A stretch of DNA of 64,000 bases from Hyphomicrobiales bacterium (GTDB lineage Bacteria; Pseudomonadota; Alphaproteobacteria; Rhizobiales; Rhizobiaceae), in the NCBI GenBank assembly GCA_900471485.1, contig UCEU01000005.1, forward strand, positions 62,001 to 126,000. The letters are read 5' to 3'. Each line of letters starts with the position of its first letter. Position 1 is the stretch's first letter. This document shows positions 8,061 through 17,269 of the stretch, in pieces. The notes beneath the pieces are model-generated. The model was not told where the DNA came from and ran no database searches. It worked only from the letters and a program-made list of their open reading frames with translations. A program made the position numbers and the translations under genes.

Positions 8061-8091
8061 CCGGCGGTCAGGTTTGATACCTGACCGCCGG
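8061..8091 (+). promoter_or_regulatory. Intercistronic stem-loop between dppA and dppB
   Basis: A perfect 13-bp stem CCGGCGGTCAGGT/ACCTGACCGCCGG with loop TTGAT. No T run follows, so it looks like an mRNA-stabilising or attenuating structure rather than a full terminator. Confidence 0.75.
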
Positions 8092-8110
8092 ACTAATATG
8101 GACATATGAT

Positions 8111-9115
8111 ATGTTTCGTTTCTTCATCGGGCGCCTAGCGGTCCTGATCCCCACCTTCCTCGGTGTTTCCATCATCGCCTTCGCGTTCATCCGCCTGCTG
8201 CCCGGAGACCCGGTCATGTTGATGTCGGGCGAGCGCGTCATGGCGCCGGAACGTCATGCCGAAATCATGCACGACCTCGGCCTCGATCGGCCCGTCTACG
8301 TCCAGTACATCGATTATCTCGGTAATCTCGTGCAGGGCGATCTCGGTTCGTCGATCGTCACCAAGCGCCCGGTCCTGCAGGAATTCATGTCGCTGTTTCC
8401 GGCAACGCTGGAGCTGTCGCTCTGTGCCATCCTGTTCGCCATCATCCTCGGCATTCCCGCCGGCATCTTCGCCGCAGTGAAGAGGGGGACGTGGTTCGAC
8501 CAGGGGGTCATGGGCGTGGCCCTTGTCGGCTACTCGATGCCGATCTTCTGGTGGGGCCTGCTCCTCATCGTTCTCTTCTCGAATACGCTGCACTGGACAC
8601 CCGTTTCCGGCCGTATCTCGCTGATGTACTTCTTCAAGCCGGTCACCGGCTTCATGCTGATCGACAGTCTGCTGTCCGGTCAGGCCGGCGCCTTCAAGTC
8701 GGCCTTCCAGTCGCTGATCCTGCCGACCATCGTTCTTGGCACCATCCCGCTGGCCGTCATCGCCCGCCAGACCCGCTCGGCCATGCTCGAGGTTCTTGGC
8801 GAGGATTACGTCCGCACCGCCCGCTCCAAGGGCCTCGCGCCCCTGCGCGTCGTCGGCGTGCATGCGCTGCGCAACGCCATGATCCCTGTTGTCACCTCGA
8901 TCGGCCTGCAGGTCGGCGTTCTGCTTGGCGGCGCCATTCTGACGGAAACCATCTTCTCTTGGCCGGGTATCGGCAAGTGGATGGTTGATGCCGTGTTCAA
9001 GCGTGATTACACCGTCGTGCAGGGCGGTCTGCTCCTGATCGCGGCCATCATCATGCTCGTCAATCTGATCGTCGATCTCATGTACGGTCTCATCAACCCA
9101 CGCATCAGACACTAG
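8111..9115 (+). CDS. dppB: Dipeptide ABC transporter permease DppB
   Basis: 334 residues with the usual six membrane spans of BPD_transp_1 permeases. The N-terminus MFRFFIGRLAVLIPTFLGVS is the family start, and the EAA loop is visible as VLGEDYVRTARSKGLAPLRVV. It forms the inner-membrane channel with DppC. It follows the dppA-dppB stem-loop, and dppC starts nine bases after its stop. Confidence 0.95.
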   Translation: MFRFFIGRLAVLIPTFLGVSIIAFAFIRLLPGDPVMLMSGERVMAPERHAEIMHDLGLDRPVYVQYIDYLGNLVQGDLGSSIVTKRPVLQEFMSLFPATLELSLCAILFAIILGIPAGIFAAVKRGTWFDQGVMGVALVGYSMPIFWWGLLLIVLFSNTLHWTPVSGRISLMYFFKPVTGFMLIDSLLSGQAGAFKSAFQSLILPTIVLGTIPLAVIARQTRSAMLEVLGEDYVRTARSKGLAPLRVVGVHALRNAMIPVVTSIGLQVGVLLGGAILTETIFSWPGIGKWMVDAVFKRDYTVVQGGLLLIAAIIMLVNLIVDLMYGLINPRIRH

Positions 9116-9124
9116 GAGCGGCCC

Positions 9125-10012
9125 ATGAGCACGACAAACACAACGTCTGCCCAGCCCTCCGGCCTATCGGAGTTCTGGTACTACTTCTCTCGCAACAAGG
9201 GCGCGGTCATCGGCCTCGTCATCTTCGTCTTCGTTCTGCTGCTGGCGATCTTCGCATCCGTCGTCGCCCCGCATGATCCGAACGTACCGTCGGGCTTCCA
9301 GCGCCTTCCGCCGGCATGGTCGGAAGGCGGCAACAGCGCCTATCTGCTCGGCACCGATGCCGTCGGCCGCGACATGCTTTCGCGCCTGATCTTCGGCACG
9401 CGCTTCTCGCTGTTCATCGGCCTCGTCGTCGCTTCGTTGTCGGCTGTCGCCGGCGTCCTGCTCGGCCTTATCGCCGGTTACTTCCGCGGCCGCACCGATA
9501 CGATCATCATGCGCGTCATGGATATCATCCTGGCCTTCCCGTCGCTGCTTCTGGCCCTCGTGCTGGTCGCCGTTCTCGGCCCCGGCCTGCTGAACGCCAT
9601 GATTGCGATCTCGATCGTCAACCAGCCGCACTTCGTTCGCCTGACCCGCGCCGCCGTCATCAGCGAGCGTGAGAAGGAATATGTCGTGGCATCCCGCGTC
9701 GCCGGCGCCGGCACGCTTCGCCTGATGTTCAAGACGATCCTGCCGAACTGCCTGGCACCCTTGATCGTTCAGGCAACGCTCGCCTTCTCGGCGGCGATCC
9801 TCGACGCGGCGGCCCTCGGCTTCCTCGGCATGGGCGCCCAGCCGCCGACATCCGAGTGGGGCACGATGCTCGCCGACGCCCGCGAGTTCTTCCAGAGCTC
9901 GCCGTCGCTCGTCACTTTCCCGGGCCTGTGCATCCTCATCACCGTTCTCGCCATCAACCTGATGGGCGACGGGCTGCGCGATGCGCTCGATCCCAAACTG
10001 AAGAGGTCCTGA
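9125..10012 (+). CDS. dppC: Dipeptide ABC transporter permease DppC
   Basis: 295 residues. The cytoplasmic N-terminal segment SEFWYYFSRNKGAVIGL leads into the first span, and the periplasmic loop carries the DppC/OppC pattern LLGTDAVGRDMLSRLIFGTR. The EAA loop is EYVVASRVAGAGTLRLMFK. It is the partner permease of DppB. GGAGCG precedes the ATG. dppD starts one base after its stop codon. Confidence 0.95.
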   Translation: MSTTNTTSAQPSGLSEFWYYFSRNKGAVIGLVIFVFVLLLAIFASVVAPHDPNVPSGFQRLPPAWSEGGNSAYLLGTDAVGRDMLSRLIFGTRFSLFIGLVVASLSAVAGVLLGLIAGYFRGRTDTIIMRVMDIILAFPSLLLALVLVAVLGPGLLNAMIAISIVNQPHFVRLTRAAVISEREKEYVVASRVAGAGTLRLMFKTILPNCLAPLIVQATLAFSAAILDAAALGFLGMGAQPPTSEWGTMLADAREFFQSSPSLVTFPGLCILITVLAINLMGDGLRDALDPKLKRS

Positions 10013-10013
10013 T

Positions 10014-10862
10014 ATGGCACTTCTCGAAATCGAAAATCTCGTCGTCGAGTTCCAGACCTCGACCGGCACCTTCCGCGCCGTCGATGGCGTGTCGATGAAG
10101 GTCTCGGCCGGCGAAGTTCTGGCCATCGTCGGCGAATCCGGCTCCGGCAAGTCCGTCTCCATGCTGGCCGCCATGGGCCTTCTGCCCTGGACCGCAAAGG
10201 TCACGGCCGACAAGTTGGTCTTCGACGGCCGCAACCTGCTCGGCATGTCGGGCAGCGAACGCCGCAAGATCATCGGCAAGGACATGTCGATGATCTTCCA
10301 GGAGCCGATCGCCAGCCTCAACCCGTGCTTCACGGTCGGCTTCCAGATCGAGGAAGTGCTGCGCATTCACCTCGGCCTCGGCAAGGCGGAGCGCCGCAAG
10401 CGCGCCATCGAGCTCTTCGAAGCCGTCGGTATTCCAAACCCCGCCGAGCGCCTCGGCCACTTCCCGCACCAGATGTCGGGTGGCCAGTGCCAGCGCGTGA
10501 TGATCGCGATTGCGATCGCCTGCAACCCGAAGCTCCTGATCGCCGACGAGCCGACCACCGCGCTCGACGTCACGATCCAGAAGCAGATCCTCGATCTCCT
10601 GATGCGCCTGCAGACGGAACACGGCATGGGTCTCATCATGATCACCCACAACATGGGCGTGGTCGCCGAGACCGCCGATCGCGTGATCGTGCAGTACAAG
10701 GGCCGCAAGATGGAAGAGGCCGACGTGCTGTCGCTGTTCGAAGCGCCGAAGAGCGATTACACCCGCGCGCTGCTCGCGGCTCTGCCCGACAACGCCACCG
10801 GCGACCGCCTGCCGACCATCGGCGAGATCTTCAAACAGACGAGTGAGGGAGCGGCCCAATGA
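10014..10862 (+). CDS. dppD: Dipeptide ABC transporter ATPase DppD
   Basis: 282 residues with Walker A GESGSGKS, signature MSGGQCQRVMIA (variant of LSGGQ), Walker B LLIADEPTTALD and the switch His in IMITHNMGVVAE. It hydrolyses ATP to drive dipeptide uptake. It is shorter than enterobacterial DppD (about 330 residues), mainly at the C-terminal oligopeptide-transporter extension, and I see no CxxxxC iron-sulfur motif in that end. The stop overlaps the dppF start by four bases. Confidence 0.93.
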   Translation: MALLEIENLVVEFQTSTGTFRAVDGVSMKVSAGEVLAIVGESGSGKSVSMLAAMGLLPWTAKVTADKLVFDGRNLLGMSGSERRKIIGKDMSMIFQEPIASLNPCFTVGFQIEEVLRIHLGLGKAERRKRAIELFEAVGIPNPAERLGHFPHQMSGGQCQRVMIAIAIACNPKLLIADEPTTALDVTIQKQILDLLMRLQTEHGMGLIMITHNMGVVAETADRVIVQYKGRKMEEADVLSLFEAPKSDYTRALLAALPDNATGDRLPTIGEIFKQTSEGAAQ

Positions 10863-11695
10863 CGCCAGTCCTCGAAGGCAAGAACATCGTCCGCAACTAC
10901 TTTCTGCCGGGCGGCCTGTTCAAGAAGGAAAAGACCGTGCACGCCGTCAAGGGCGTGAACTTCAAGGTCGAGGAGGGCAAGACGCTCGCCATCGTCGGTG
11001 AAAGCGGCTGCGGCAAGTCCACGCTCGCCCGCATCATCACCATGATCGATCCGGCAAGCGACGGCGAACTGTTCATCGACGGCAAGAAGGTGGATATCGC
11101 AGCCGGCGATCTGACGCCCGAGATGCGCCGCAAGGTGCAGATCGTGTTCCAGAACCCCTATGGTTCGCTGAACCCGCGCAAGAAGATCGGCGATATCCTG
11201 ATGGAGCCGCTGATCATCAACACCAACACGCCCGCTGCCGAACGCCGCGAACTGGCGATGTCGATGTTGAAGAAGGTCGGCCTGCAGGACGTCCACTTCA
11301 ATCGCTATCCGCACATGTTCTCCGGCGGTCAGCGCCAGCGTATCGCCATTGCCCGCGCGCTGATGCTGAAGCCACGGCTTCTGGTCTTGGACGAGCCTGT
11401 CTCGGCGCTCGACTTGTCAGTCCAGGCACAGGTGCTGAACCTGCTTGCCGATCTGCAGGACGAGCTGAACCTGACTTACGTCTTCATCAGCCACGACCTC
11501 TCGGTCGTGCGCTACATGGCCGATGACGTCATGGTCATGTATTACGGCGAAGCTGTCGAATACGGATCGCGGGATCAGGTTTTCAACGACCCGCAGCACA
11601 GCTATACCAAGACATTGTTCGCGGCGACGCCGCGCGCCGATGTCGACACCATCAGGGCACGTCTCGCCCGCAAGAATGCGGCCATCGCGTCGTAA
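10859..11695 (+). CDS. dppF: Dipeptide ABC transporter ATPase DppF
   Basis: 278 residues, the second ATPase of the transporter. It has Walker A GESGCGKS, signature FSGGQRQRIAIARAL, Walker B LLVLDEPVSALD and the switch His in FISHDLSVVRYMAD. QIVFQNPYGSLNPRKKIG is the typical Q-loop of DppF/OppF. It is the last gene of the operon and overlaps dppD. Gluconokinase follows after 52 bases with its own ribosome site. Confidence 0.94.
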   Translation: MTPVLEGKNIVRNYFLPGGLFKKEKTVHAVKGVNFKVEEGKTLAIVGESGCGKSTLARIITMIDPASDGELFIDGKKVDIAAGDLTPEMRRKVQIVFQNPYGSLNPRKKIGDILMEPLIINTNTPAAERRELAMSMLKKVGLQDVHFNRYPHMFSGGQRQRIAIARALMLKPRLLVLDEPVSALDLSVQAQVLNLLADLQDELNLTYVFISHDLSVVRYMADDVMVMYYGEAVEYGSRDQVFNDPQHSYTKTLFAATPRADVDTIRARLARKNAAIAS

Positions 11696-11747
11696 GCTTG
11701 GGTCTCCTGACACGGCGGATCATGCCGAGGTGAGGAGAGTTTCTGGA

Positions 11748-12281
11748 ATGTCAGCACAAAACACGCGCCCCCATGCCATCATCGTCATGGGGGTCAGCGG
11801 CTGCGGCAAGTCGTCCGTGGGCGAGGCCATAGCGCAAGCCCTTACCGTCGAATTTGCCGAAGGCGACGCGCTACACCCGGCTTCGAATGTCGAGAAGATG
11901 TCGAAGGGCATCCCGCTCACCGACGAGGATCGCTTCCCTTGGCTCGATATCATCGGCCGGACCATGAAGGCAGCACTCGACCGTAACGAAGGCATCGTCG
12001 TTTCCTGCTCGGCGTTGAAGAAAAGCTACCGCGACCGCCTGCGCGCCGCCGTCGATGGCAACCTGTTCTTCGTCTACCTGCACGGCTCCAGGGAGCTTTT
12101 GACCGCACGCATGGGCGCCCGCAAGGGCCACTTCATGCCGCTTTCCCTGCTGGAAAACCAGCTGGCAACGCTCGAGATCCCGACCGGCGAAACGGGCGTC
12201 GTCACCGTCGATATCGATGCCACGATAGAAGAGATCGCGAAGAAGGCGCTCCGCGATCTCGCTGCTTTGGGCGTATCCTAG
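11748..12281 (+). CDS. gntK: Gluconokinase
   Basis: 177 residues, the normal size of GntK/IdnK. It phosphorylates D-gluconate to 6-phosphogluconate, feeding the Entner-Doudoroff and pentose phosphate routes. P-loop VMGVSGCGKSSVGEAIA at about 14-30, then FAEGDALHPASNVEKMSKG and the DEDR/PWL segment. The ATG at 11748 follows TGAGGAGAG; the frame is open further upstream inside dppF but without a start signal. Its stop overlaps the stop of the convergent YeeE gene by four bases, leaving no room for a separate terminator. Confidence 0.93.
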   Translation: MSAQNTRPHAIIVMGVSGCGKSSVGEAIAQALTVEFAEGDALHPASNVEKMSKGIPLTDEDRFPWLDIIGRTMKAALDRNEGIVVSCSALKKSYRDRLRAAVDGNLFFVYLHGSRELLTARMGARKGHFMPLSLLENQLATLEIPTGETGVVTVDIDATIEEIAKKALRDLAALGVS

Positions 12282-13498
12282 CCGTCGCTACGAAGCAGGA
12301 TCTTCTTCTCGAGGAAGAAGTATGGCCTCAGCTTCACGCCGATGACATTGCCCGCGAAGGCTGCCACCGCCCAGAGATAGCCATGCAGGCTGCCCGATGC
12401 GATACCGGAGAAATAGGCGCCGATGTTGCAGCCATAGGCAATGCGCGCGCCGTAGCCGAGCAGCAATCCGCCGATAACGGCCGCCAGAACCGAGCGCAGC
12501 GGAATATCCCAGCTCGGCGCGAAGCGGCCGGCCAGCGACGAAGCAAGCATGGCGCCGGCGATGATGCCGAAGTCCATCACCGAGGTGATGTCGGCGAAGA
12601 CGCTGTCGGAGAGCGCCTTGGCATTGGCAGGCGACTGCCAGTAGGCCCAGGCAGTCGGATCAATGCCGATCAGCTGCGCGCCCTTGGCGCCCCAAAGCGC
12701 GAACGCCGAGGTGATGCCCCAGGGGCGTCCGGCGATCGAAAGCGTGACGAAGTTGAGCAGCGCCAGTGCGACAGCGCCAAGCACCAGTGGCCAGGGGCCG
12801 CGAAGGAAACGTGCAAAGCCGCGGCGCGGCGAGGGAGCGGGTGCCTCCAGCGATCCATGCCAGCGCTTTTCGACCAGAACGCTCAGGCCGGCGATGGCTG
12901 CGAAGATGATCAGAGACACCGCAATGCCGCCCGCAGCGCCAAAGCTCGTCACCAGTGATGTCGGCGGCAGCGACGGCAGGCTCACCCACCAGTCGAAGTT
13001 GATGGTGCCCAGCACCGAGCCGACGATGAAGAAGAACAGCGTCACCAGCATGCGCGCATTGCCGCCGCCGGCGGTGAACAGCGTGCCGGAGGCGCAACCA
13101 CCACCGAGCTGCATGCCGATGCCGAACATGAAGGCGCCGACGATAACGCCGATTCCAGCCGGCGACACCGAGCCCTTCACCTCATGTCCGAACAGCGTGC
13201 CGCTGGCGAGAAACGGGAAGAACAGCACGACGGCGATGGCAAGCAGGATCATCTGCACGCGCAATCCGCGTCCACGCCCATCCATGATGAAGACGCGCCA
13301 GGCCGAGGTGAAGCCGAAGGCGGCATGATAGAGCGCGATCCCGAGCGCGCCGCCGACGAGGAACAGCGCACCTTGCGCCGGGCCGTAGTAATAGCCGAGC
13401 AGCAACGTGCCGAGAACAAGAACGAGAAGCGAGCCGAGACCCGGCGTGCCGAGCGAGGGCTCGCGGGTGTCGAGAGCGGAGGAGGAGGCGATGGACAT
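12278..13498 (-). CDS. YeeE/YedE-family sulfur-compound transporter
   Basis: 406 residues with about ten hydrophobic spans, made of two related halves each with a conserved cysteine motif, GGGCASGTLF and YGCNIGAYFSG. This is the YeeE/TsuA family; characterised members import thiosulfate and the cysteines relay the substrate. The second motif lies in GYGARIAYGCNIGAYF. No TusA-like partner gene is adjacent. The basic C-terminus PYFFLEKKILL is cytoplasmic. The thiosulfate substrate is by family only. Confidence 0.85.
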   Translation of the reverse strand: MSIASSSALDTREPSLGTPGLGSLLVLVLGTLLLGYYYGPAQGALFLVGGALGIALYHAAFGFTSAWRVFIMDGRGRGLRVQMILLAIAVVLFFPFLASGTLFGHEVKGSVSPAGIGVIVGAFMFGIGMQLGGGCASGTLFTAGGGNARMLVTLFFFIVGSVLGTINFDWWVSLPSLPPTSLVTSFGAAGGIAVSLIIFAAIAGLSVLVEKRWHGSLEAPAPSPRRGFARFLRGPWPLVLGAVALALLNFVTLSIAGRPWGITSAFALWGAKGAQLIGIDPTAWAYWQSPANAKALSDSVFADITSVMDFGIIAGAMLASSLAGRFAPSWDIPLRSVLAAVIGGLLLGYGARIAYGCNIGAYFSGIASGSLHGYLWAVAAFAGNVIGVKLRPYFFLEKKILLRSDG

Positions 13499-13628
13499 GG
13501 GAGATTTCCTAGTTTCCCACCCGTTTTAAGGATTATCCCGTCACTCGTGTAGGAATCACGTTTCGTCATCCGCCGCAGGGGCGGATTCCTGTCCTCTTCG
13601 CGACCTTAAATACGGAAAGCGACAGTGT

Positions 13629-14876
13629 TCAAGGGTCGAAGCGGTGCGGCGAGTAGGGCGAGAGATCGACGAAAGGCTGTTCGCCGGTCATCTGTTCCGC
13701 CAGCGCCCTGCCGGTCACCGGCCCGAGCGTCAGCCCGTGATGCGCGTGACCGAAGGCGAACCACAGGCCCTCGTGACGCGGCGCCTTGCCGATGATGGGC
13801 ATCATGTCCGGCGTGCAGGGGCGGGAACCCATCCAGGGTTCCGGGTCCAGTCGCTCGCCGAGCGGGAACACCCCGCGCGCCACCTTCTCGGCGCGCTCGA
13901 GCTGCACCGGTGTCTTCGGCGCGTCCATCGCCGCGAACTCGGCGCCCGTCGTCAGGCGAATGCCGTTCTCCATCGGCGCCAGGAGATAGCCGAGCTCGGT
14001 GTCGGCGACGGTGTTATTCAGCACCGCGTTGCCCTTCGCCGAATAATGCATGTGGTAGCCGCGCTTGACCCCGAGCGGAAAGGCGTATCCGAGCCGCTTC
14101 GTCGCGATCGCTGCCCACGGCCCGAGCGCCATCACCGCTTCATCGGCCTCGACGGGACCCTCGTCGGTCGCGATCTTCCAGCCGGAGCCGAACTTCCCGA
14201 AGGAGTTCGCATCTCCAGTGACGAAGCGGCCGCCGATGCTTTCGAAATAGCGCAGATAGCTTGTCGTCAGCGCCTGCGGATTGGTGACAGACCAGGGATC
14301 GCGCCACTTGAGGGCGCCGACGAAGCCGAGATTGAGGTCCGGCTCCAGCCGCGCAAGATCGCCGGTATCGAGCCGATCGAAGCCGACGCCATACTCCTTC
14401 TGCAGCCTTTCGGCTTCCGCGAATTCCGAGTCGCGCTTCCCGCCGGTGCGAAACACCTCGATCCAGCCGTTCTTGCGGATCAGGTGCTCGGCGCCAGCGG
14501 CCCGGATCAGGTCATCGTGCTCGGAGATCGAGTGCTCGATCAGCGGCGCATACGCCTTGGAGATCATCTGGTGCCGCTTGGTGTCGGAGTGCCACCAATA
14601 GCGCGCCAGGAACGAGAGCTGCCTCGGCAGCGCCTTCAGGTGGTAATGCGCGTCGATCCGGTTGTTCAGCGCATAGCGAAAGAGAACTCCGAGCTGCTGC
14701 GGAAAACCGTAGGGCACGACGCCCTCGCGCTGGATCAGCCCGGCATTGCCGAACGAAGTGCCGTTGCCGGGCGCCTTGCGATCGACCAGCACCACCTGGC
14801 GGCCGCGCCGCTGCAGGTGAATGGCGGTCGATACGCCGACGATGCCGGCGCCAAGCACGATTGTGGTCTTCGTCAT
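13629..14876 (-). CDS. FAD-dependent oxidoreductase, D-amino-acid dehydrogenase (DadA) type
   Basis: 415 residues. The FAD-binding Rossmann motif TTIVLGAGIVGVSTAIHL is at the N-terminus. SFGNAGLIQ, PLGVKRGYHMHY and GSRPCTPDMMPIIG, and the C-terminal FAFGHAHHGLTLGP, fit the DAO/DadA family, which oxidises D-amino acids to 2-oxo acids and passes electrons to the respiratory chain. I chose the ATG at 14876; a TTG five codons upstream is also in frame. It lies 73 bases downstream of the polyketide synthase/methyltransferase pair on the same strand and may be co-transcribed. Its substrate is not certain. Confidence 0.8.
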   Translation of the reverse strand: MTKTTIVLGAGIVGVSTAIHLQRRGRQVVLVDRKAPGNGTSFGNAGLIQREGVVPYGFPQQLGVLFRYALNNRIDAHYHLKALPRQLSFLARYWWHSDTKRHQMISKAYAPLIEHSISEHDDLIRAAGAEHLIRKNGWIEVFRTGGKRDSEFAEAERLQKEYGVGFDRLDTGDLARLEPDLNLGFVGALKWRDPWSVTNPQALTTSYLRYFESIGGRFVTGDANSFGKFGSGWKIATDEGPVEADEAVMALGPWAAIATKRLGYAFPLGVKRGYHMHYSAKGNAVLNNTVADTELGYLLAPMENGIRLTTGAEFAAMDAPKTPVQLERAEKVARGVFPLGERLDPEPWMGSRPCTPDMMPIIGKAPRHEGLWFAFGHAHHGLTLGPVTGRALAEQMTGEQPFVDLSPYSPHRFDP

Positions 14877-14949
14877 GATGGTCGCGTCCAAACTGTTTCA
14901 GCACGAAAATGCCGTCCCGGCTGGCGTCACGCAATTGAAAAATTCCATT

Positions 14950-15453
14950 TCATTTCAAAAACATTGCCGTTCGCAAGGCGCCGCTCTCGGCGCGGATGCG
15001 GACGGCAAGCACGGCCGCGTTCAGGATGGAAAACACCAGCGCGTAGACGGGCATGGCAAAGACCAGCGGCAGCACGGCCATCTCTCCGGCCACCACGGCA
15101 TAGTTCGGATGCGCCATGAACCGGTATGGCCCGTTTCGCACGAGCGGCATGCCGGGAAGCACGATGATCCGCGTTGTCCAGCGCGGCCCGAGCGTCGCGA
15201 TCACCCACAAGCGGCAGGCCTGCAGCGCAATGAAGATAACCAGCCACACCGGCTCCACCGGCCGACCGACGGCGATCAGCCACAAACCGGCGATCCAGCT
15301 CGCATGCAGCGCGATCATCAGCGGGTAGTGCTCCGCCGCCACCTCCACGCCGCCTCTCGCAAGCAACGCCCGCGTGTTGTGGCGGGCAAGCACCAGCTCC
15401 GCCAGCCGCTGCAGCGTCACGAAACCGAGAACCGCGATCGATGGCCACCACAT
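14950..15453 (-). CDS. Isoprenylcysteine carboxyl methyltransferase (ICMT)-family membrane protein
   Basis: 167 residues with four or five membrane spans. The family core RNGPYRFMAHPNYAVVAGEM, preceded by LGPRWTTRIIVLPGMPLV, is the SAM-binding signature of bacterial ICMT-like methyltransferases. Its ATG shares one base with the stop codon of the type III polyketide synthase, so the two are coupled. In Bacillus subtilis the corresponding pair is BpsA-BpsB, in which the ICMT-like enzyme O-methylates alkylpyrones. The same role here is an inference from family and arrangement. Confidence 0.85.
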   Translation of the reverse strand: MWWPSIAVLGFVTLQRLAELVLARHNTRALLARGGVEVAAEHYPLMIALHASWIAGLWLIAVGRPVEPVWLVIFIALQACRLWVIATLGPRWTTRIIVLPGMPLVRNGPYRFMAHPNYAVVAGEMAVLPLVFAMPVYALVFSILNAAVLAVRIRAESGALRTAMFLK

Positions 15454-16505
15454 CAGCTGACCCTCCGCAGCGTCACGCAGCTGGCGCTGAAGCCCGGGCC
15501 CATGGCGATCATGGCGCTCCGTTCCGGCAGCCCGGACCGCAACACCCGCTCCAGCACGAAGAGAACCGTTGGCGAGGACATGTTGCCGTATTCGGCGAGC
15601 ACCGCGCGTTCATGATCCAGCGTCTCGGGTGCAATAGACAGCGCGCTTTCCAGCGCGGTCAGCACCTTGGCGCCGCCTGGATGGCAGATGAACCGGTCGA
15701 TATCCCCGCGCGAGAGACCGTTGCGCGCCAGGATGCCATCCACCGCCGGGCCAAGCTCGGCCTCGGCAAAGGGTGGCAGCGATTGCGCCAGCACGATGCC
15801 GAAGCCGCTGTCGTCGATCCGCCAGCCCATGATGTCGAGCGTATCGGGAAACAGGTGCTCGCCGGTCGACTCCACTTCGGCCACGCCCTCCGCGCCGGCG
15901 CGAAGCACGCAGGCAGCCGCGCCATCGCCGAACAGCGCCGTGGCGATGATGTTGGCCCGCGTCAGCTCGTCCAGCCGGAACGCCAGCGTGCAAAGCTCGA
16001 GCGAGACGAAGAGGACGACAGCTCCCGGCTGGCTTCTCGCCAGCCGCTCGGCGATGGCGAAGCCGGAAACGCCGGCCGCGCAGCCGAGCCCGAACACCGG
16101 CACCCGCTCGATATCGGAGCGAAACCCCATGCGCCGGGCAAGCTGCGCATCGAAGCTCGGCGTCGCGATCCCGGTCGAGGATACGGTGACGATGCAATCG
16201 ACGTCCTGCCCCTTCAATCCGGCGCGCTCGAGCGCTTGGGTGGCGGCATCGACGAAGAGGCTGCGGGATGTCTCGGCATAAGCCTCCATCCGGTCCTGCC
16301 AGCCATGCGGGGTGACGAACCATTCAAGCGGCCGCGCGGCATGACGCTTGATGATGCCGGCATTCTCGAACACGCCTGAAAGCCGCGAGAAATCCTTGAG
16401 GCGATGGGAGAACAGCCGTGCGCAGGTCTCCGCCGCCTTGGTTTGCGTGATGATGTGTTCGGGCACGGCGGTCGCCACGCTCAGCAGTTTCACGGTATCG
16501 GTCAC
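15453..16505 (-). CDS. Type III polyketide synthase (chalcone/alkylpyrone synthase family)
   Basis: 350 residues, standard for type III synthases. The catalytic triad is visible: Cys142 (VFGLGCAAG), His275 (ICHPGGAKV) and Asn308 (YGNMSSPTVLF). A homodimeric enzyme of this kind condenses a CoA starter with malonyl-CoA units; bacterial relatives make alkylpyrones or alkylresorcinols from fatty acyl-CoA. I chose the GTG at 16505, which follows AAGGAG by six bases; a second in-frame GTG lies 33 bases upstream without such a site. It is coupled to the ICMT-like gene. The product is not predictable from this reading. Confidence 0.92.
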   Translation of the reverse strand: MTDTVKLLSVATAVPEHIITQTKAAETCARLFSHRLKDFSRLSGVFENAGIIKRHAARPLEWFVTPHGWQDRMEAYAETSRSLFVDAATQALERAGLKGQDVDCIVTVSSTGIATPSFDAQLARRMGFRSDIERVPVFGLGCAAGVSGFAIAERLARSQPGAVVLFVSLELCTLAFRLDELTRANIIATALFGDGAAACVLRAGAEGVAEVESTGEHLFPDTLDIMGWRIDDSGFGIVLAQSLPPFAEAELGPAVDGILARNGLSRGDIDRFICHPGGAKVLTALESALSIAPETLDHERAVLAEYGNMSSPTVLFVLERVLRSGLPERSAMIAMGPGFSASCVTLRRVS

Positions 16506-16665
16506 TGGAAGCTCCTTTGCACCATGCGCGGCAAACACCCTGGACGCGGCTTTATTCGCTCAGAGCTCTCACAAAGGGGTGATCGGAAAAAATCGTGCGG
16601 CGGCGAATAAAGCGGCGCTCAGTGGTGTTCACTCGCCGCAACGTCATTCCAGCAGGAGATATCTC

Positions 16666-17220
16666 ATGATGACCGCACCCGTTCGCATCGCCTCGCTCCT
16701 CCTCAGCGGCTGCATCGCCGCCTTCGCCATTGCCGGCCCCGTCTATGCGATCGGCGGCGGTGGCAGCGGCGAGGACAATCAGACGATGCCCACCTGCAAG
16801 AAAGGCCAGGTCTACGACAAGAAGACCAAGAAGTGCGTCAAGCAGTCGAGCGCCAACATCACCGAAGAGGATCGCACCGACTACGCCTATGCGCTCGCCA
16901 AGGACGGCCGTTACGACGAGGCGCTGGCGATTCTCGATACGCTGAAGAACCCGAACACACCGGAAGCGCTGAACTATCGCGGCTACGCCACCCGCAAGCT
17001 CGGCAGGACGGACGAAGGCATTTCCTACTATCTGAAGTCGGTGGCGATGGATCCGCACTACGCGCAGGTGCGCGAATATCTGGGTGAGGCCTATGTCGTC
17101 AAAGGCCGGATCGACCTGGCGCGCGACCAGCTGAACGCCATCAAGGCGATCTGCGGCAATACCGAATGCGAGGAATACGAAGACCTCGATCAGGCGATCG
17201 TCGATCCGAGCAAGATCTGA
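16666..17220 (+). CDS. Exported tetratricopeptide-repeat protein
   Basis: 184 residues with a signal peptide (about 1-29, ending near PVYA). A charged segment with CKKGQVYDKKTKKCVKQ follows, then two or three TPR-like helical pairs (about 66-150: DYAYALAKDGRYDEALAILD, ALNYRGYATRKLGRTDEGIS, AQVREYLGEAYVVKGRIDLA). The C-terminus has a further pair of cysteines (CGNTEC). It is probably periplasmic and protein-binding. AGGAGA precedes the ATG. It lies divergent from the polyketide synthase and 49 bases before the ECF sigma gene. Confidence 0.82.
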   Translation: MMTAPVRIASLLLSGCIAAFAIAGPVYAIGGGGSGEDNQTMPTCKKGQVYDKKTKKCVKQSSANITEEDRTDYAYALAKDGRYDEALAILDTLKNPNTPEALNYRGYATRKLGRTDEGISYYLKSVAMDPHYAQVREYLGEAYVVKGRIDLARDQLNAIKAICGNTECEEYEDLDQAIVDPSKI

Positions 17221-17269
17221 TCGCTTCATCAGGCAAACGCAGGTTCAACTGTTGCCAGGAAATCTACAA

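Noticed and set aside
13644..15119. 491-codon plus-strand open frame across the FAD oxidoreductase and ICMT genes
   Set aside because: Arg/His-rich translation without domains; both minus-strand genes have clear signatures.
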